DNA from: JAEYZM01 sp943372195
GTDB lineage: Bacteria; Bacteroidota; Bacteroidia; Sphingobacteriales; Sphingobacteriaceae
Assembly: GCA_943372195.1 (NCBI GenBank)
Contig: CALRXS010000002.1
Coordinates: 1-64,000, forward strand
Reading direction: 5' to 3'
Length of the DNA: 64,000 nucleotides
Every line of letters starts with the position of its first letter. Position 1 is the stretch's first letter. A model generated the notes under the pieces. That model saw only the letters and a program-made list of their open reading frames with translations. It was not told the origin of the DNA and made no database searches. The translations under genes were made by a program, and so were the position numbers. Of this stretch, positions 63,011 through 64,000 are shown piece after piece.

Positions 63011-64000
63011 TTATTTTTTCACGATTGCAAAAGTGATTTTTCTACTATTAGTTTGCTCTTCAGCATTAGCAGCTTTGATCTTTTTAATTTGGAAAGCCTT
63101 ATTCGAAGTACCAATAATACGAGTCTCCTCAATACCATTTGTTTTCAAATAGTTTAAAATCGTTTCATATCTAGTATTACCAGTATTTTTATTCTCTCCT
63201 TCGTGAGTATAAGCTTCGATAGAGATATTTGCAACCGGATTTATTTTTAACCATTGAACTAATGAAACTAATTTCTCGTTATTTTTTTCAGAAGTTAATT
63301 CAGTTTGATTCATATCAAAGTTCAAGGTATATTCTTCCATACTTAAACTTGGAGCAAAGAATTTATCAGTATTGAAATTCTTACGCATTCCATTTTTCAT
63401 CATCGCTCCCATTACATATGGCTTACCTTTGATGTATTTACGAACGTAATTTTTTATATCATCACGCGTAACCTTTTGAAGATTGTCGGTATAGTTTGTA
63501 TAGTATGAAATATTTGCTGATGACCACCAATAAGTCACTGTATGAATGAAATTAGAAGGTTTTTCCATGTTATACATTTCAGAAACAGATAATAAGTCTT
63601 TAGCAGTTTGTAATTGCTCATCTGTAAAGTATTCATCAGAATCCCACTCATTAATATTTTTCCAAAGAACGTTATAGGCCTCTTCTAGTTTTCTAGGGTT
63701 AGGTACTAATATGATTCTGATCGGACCTACATATTTAGCTGTTTGGTATCCAACATTCACTTGAAACGCTAATCCCGTTTCAACTAATTCCTTATATAAT
63801 TTAGAATTTTTTTGTTGTAGGATGTATGAAAACACATCGGCTGCATAAGTAGCTTTTAAATCATTACGAGTATCAGGGCCATGGTAAGTAGTCATAAACA
63901 TTGGTACTTGCGCATTTGGTGATTCAACTATAAAGTTCTTAGAATATTCGATAGGTTTAAATTCAGGTATAGGCCATTTTTGGAAAGGATCTACATTTGT
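63011..64000 (-). CDS. M16 peptidase with OmpA-like C-terminal region (5' partial)
   Basis: The frame stays open to base 64000, so the N-terminus (where an HxxEH would be) is outside. The visible 329 residues hold the second M16 half (TTYHGPDTRNDLKATYAADVFSYIL) and then, from about 215, a segment like the OmpA peptidoglycan-binding fold (ISIEAYTHEGENKNTGNTRY, TNGIEETRIIGTSN, NSRKITFAIVKK). If real it anchors the peptidase to the cell wall. It is co-transcribed with the degenerate M16 gene. Confidence 0.85.
   Translation of the reverse strand, partial: TNVDPFQKWPIPEFKPIEYSKNFIVESPNAQVPMFMTTYHGPDTRNDLKATYAADVFSYILQQKNSKLYKELVETGLAFQVNVGYQTAKYVGPIRIILVPNPRKLEEAYNVLWKNINEWDSDEYFTDEQLQTAKDLLSVSEMYNMEKPSNFIHTVTYWWSSANISYYTNYTDNLQKVTRDDIKNYVRKYIKGKPYVMGAMMKNGMRKNFNTDKFFAPSLSMEEYTLNFDMNQTELTSEKNNEKLVSLVQWLKINPVANISIEAYTHEGENKNTGNTRYETILNYLKTNGIEETRIIGTSNKAFQIKKIKAANAEEQTNSRKITFAIVKK

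Overview
The window is AT-rich DNA from a member of the Bacteroidota, probably a free-living aerobe near the Chitinophagia/Sphingobacteriia. I cannot place it to genus. Supporting signs are promoters of the TAnnTTTG type, start codons without Shine-Dalgarno sequences, a type IX secretion C-terminal signal on a secreted M43 protease, the DUF4290-murA pair, a bacillithiol gene (bshB1), a TonB-dependent cobalamin receptor with a surface beta-propeller, and oxygen-dependent hemF. I see no rRNA, tRNA, CRISPR array, insertion sequence, prophage or defence island. Coding density is high, and both window ends cut through genes.

Layout. 1-2.5 kb: a partial DUF4130 DNA-metabolism protein, a Tet-type MFS exporter and a cold-shock protein. 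2.8-8.7 kb (minus strand): gyrA with a TPR protein, and hemF with an MFS carrier. 8.7-15.8 kb (mostly plus): a lipoprotein, an iron alcohol dehydrogenase with a hot-dog protein, an AlbA_2 regulator with a MATE exporter, DUF6580, and a three-gene operon ending in its probable repressor with operator-like dyads in its promoter. 15.9-19.1 kb (minus): cobalamin riboswitch, btuB and a beta-propeller lipoprotein. 19.2-26.7 kb: queuosine-precursor transporter, omega-amidase, a PAS-PAS-DHp protein lacking an ATPase domain, OsmC/YjdI/MDR redox genes, TPR-crcB-DUF3817-CDF, and ferritin. 26.9-31.2 kb: a MacAB-like ABC exporter. 31.3-38.1 kb: bshB1, DUF4294, spoT/rsh, fur, purA, pabB. 38.2-53 kb: M43 protease, plsY, nadC, DUF4783, gpmI, a YyaL-type thioredoxin protein, a TRIC channel, an M20 dipeptidase, pcrA, DUF4290 and murA. 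53-58.3 kb (minus): a two-component cluster (CHASE3 kinase, Rcp1-like regulator, receiver-PAS-PAS kinase, receiver) ending in an SRAP protein. 58.3-64 kb: DUF4382 lipoprotein, PBP1A, and a pair of M16 peptidases.

The most unusual signal is not a gene. At about ten intergenic places there are tandem arrays with a strict 7-bp period. The heptamer differs between loci but is nearly uniform within one. At several loci a second array in inverted orientation follows, giving stems of about 16-35 bp. Five of the eight non-overlapping convergent gene junctions hold such arrays, and in three of them the stop codon TAG is part of a heptamer. Other items worth a second look are five genes whose -7 element ends only 3-5 nt before ATG (probably leaderless), a triple dyad overlapping the promoter at 14.2 kb, a terminator that ends 4 nt before the murA start, Asp in place of the catalytic Cys of MurA, and a strong uneven excess of the pentamer TCSGA.
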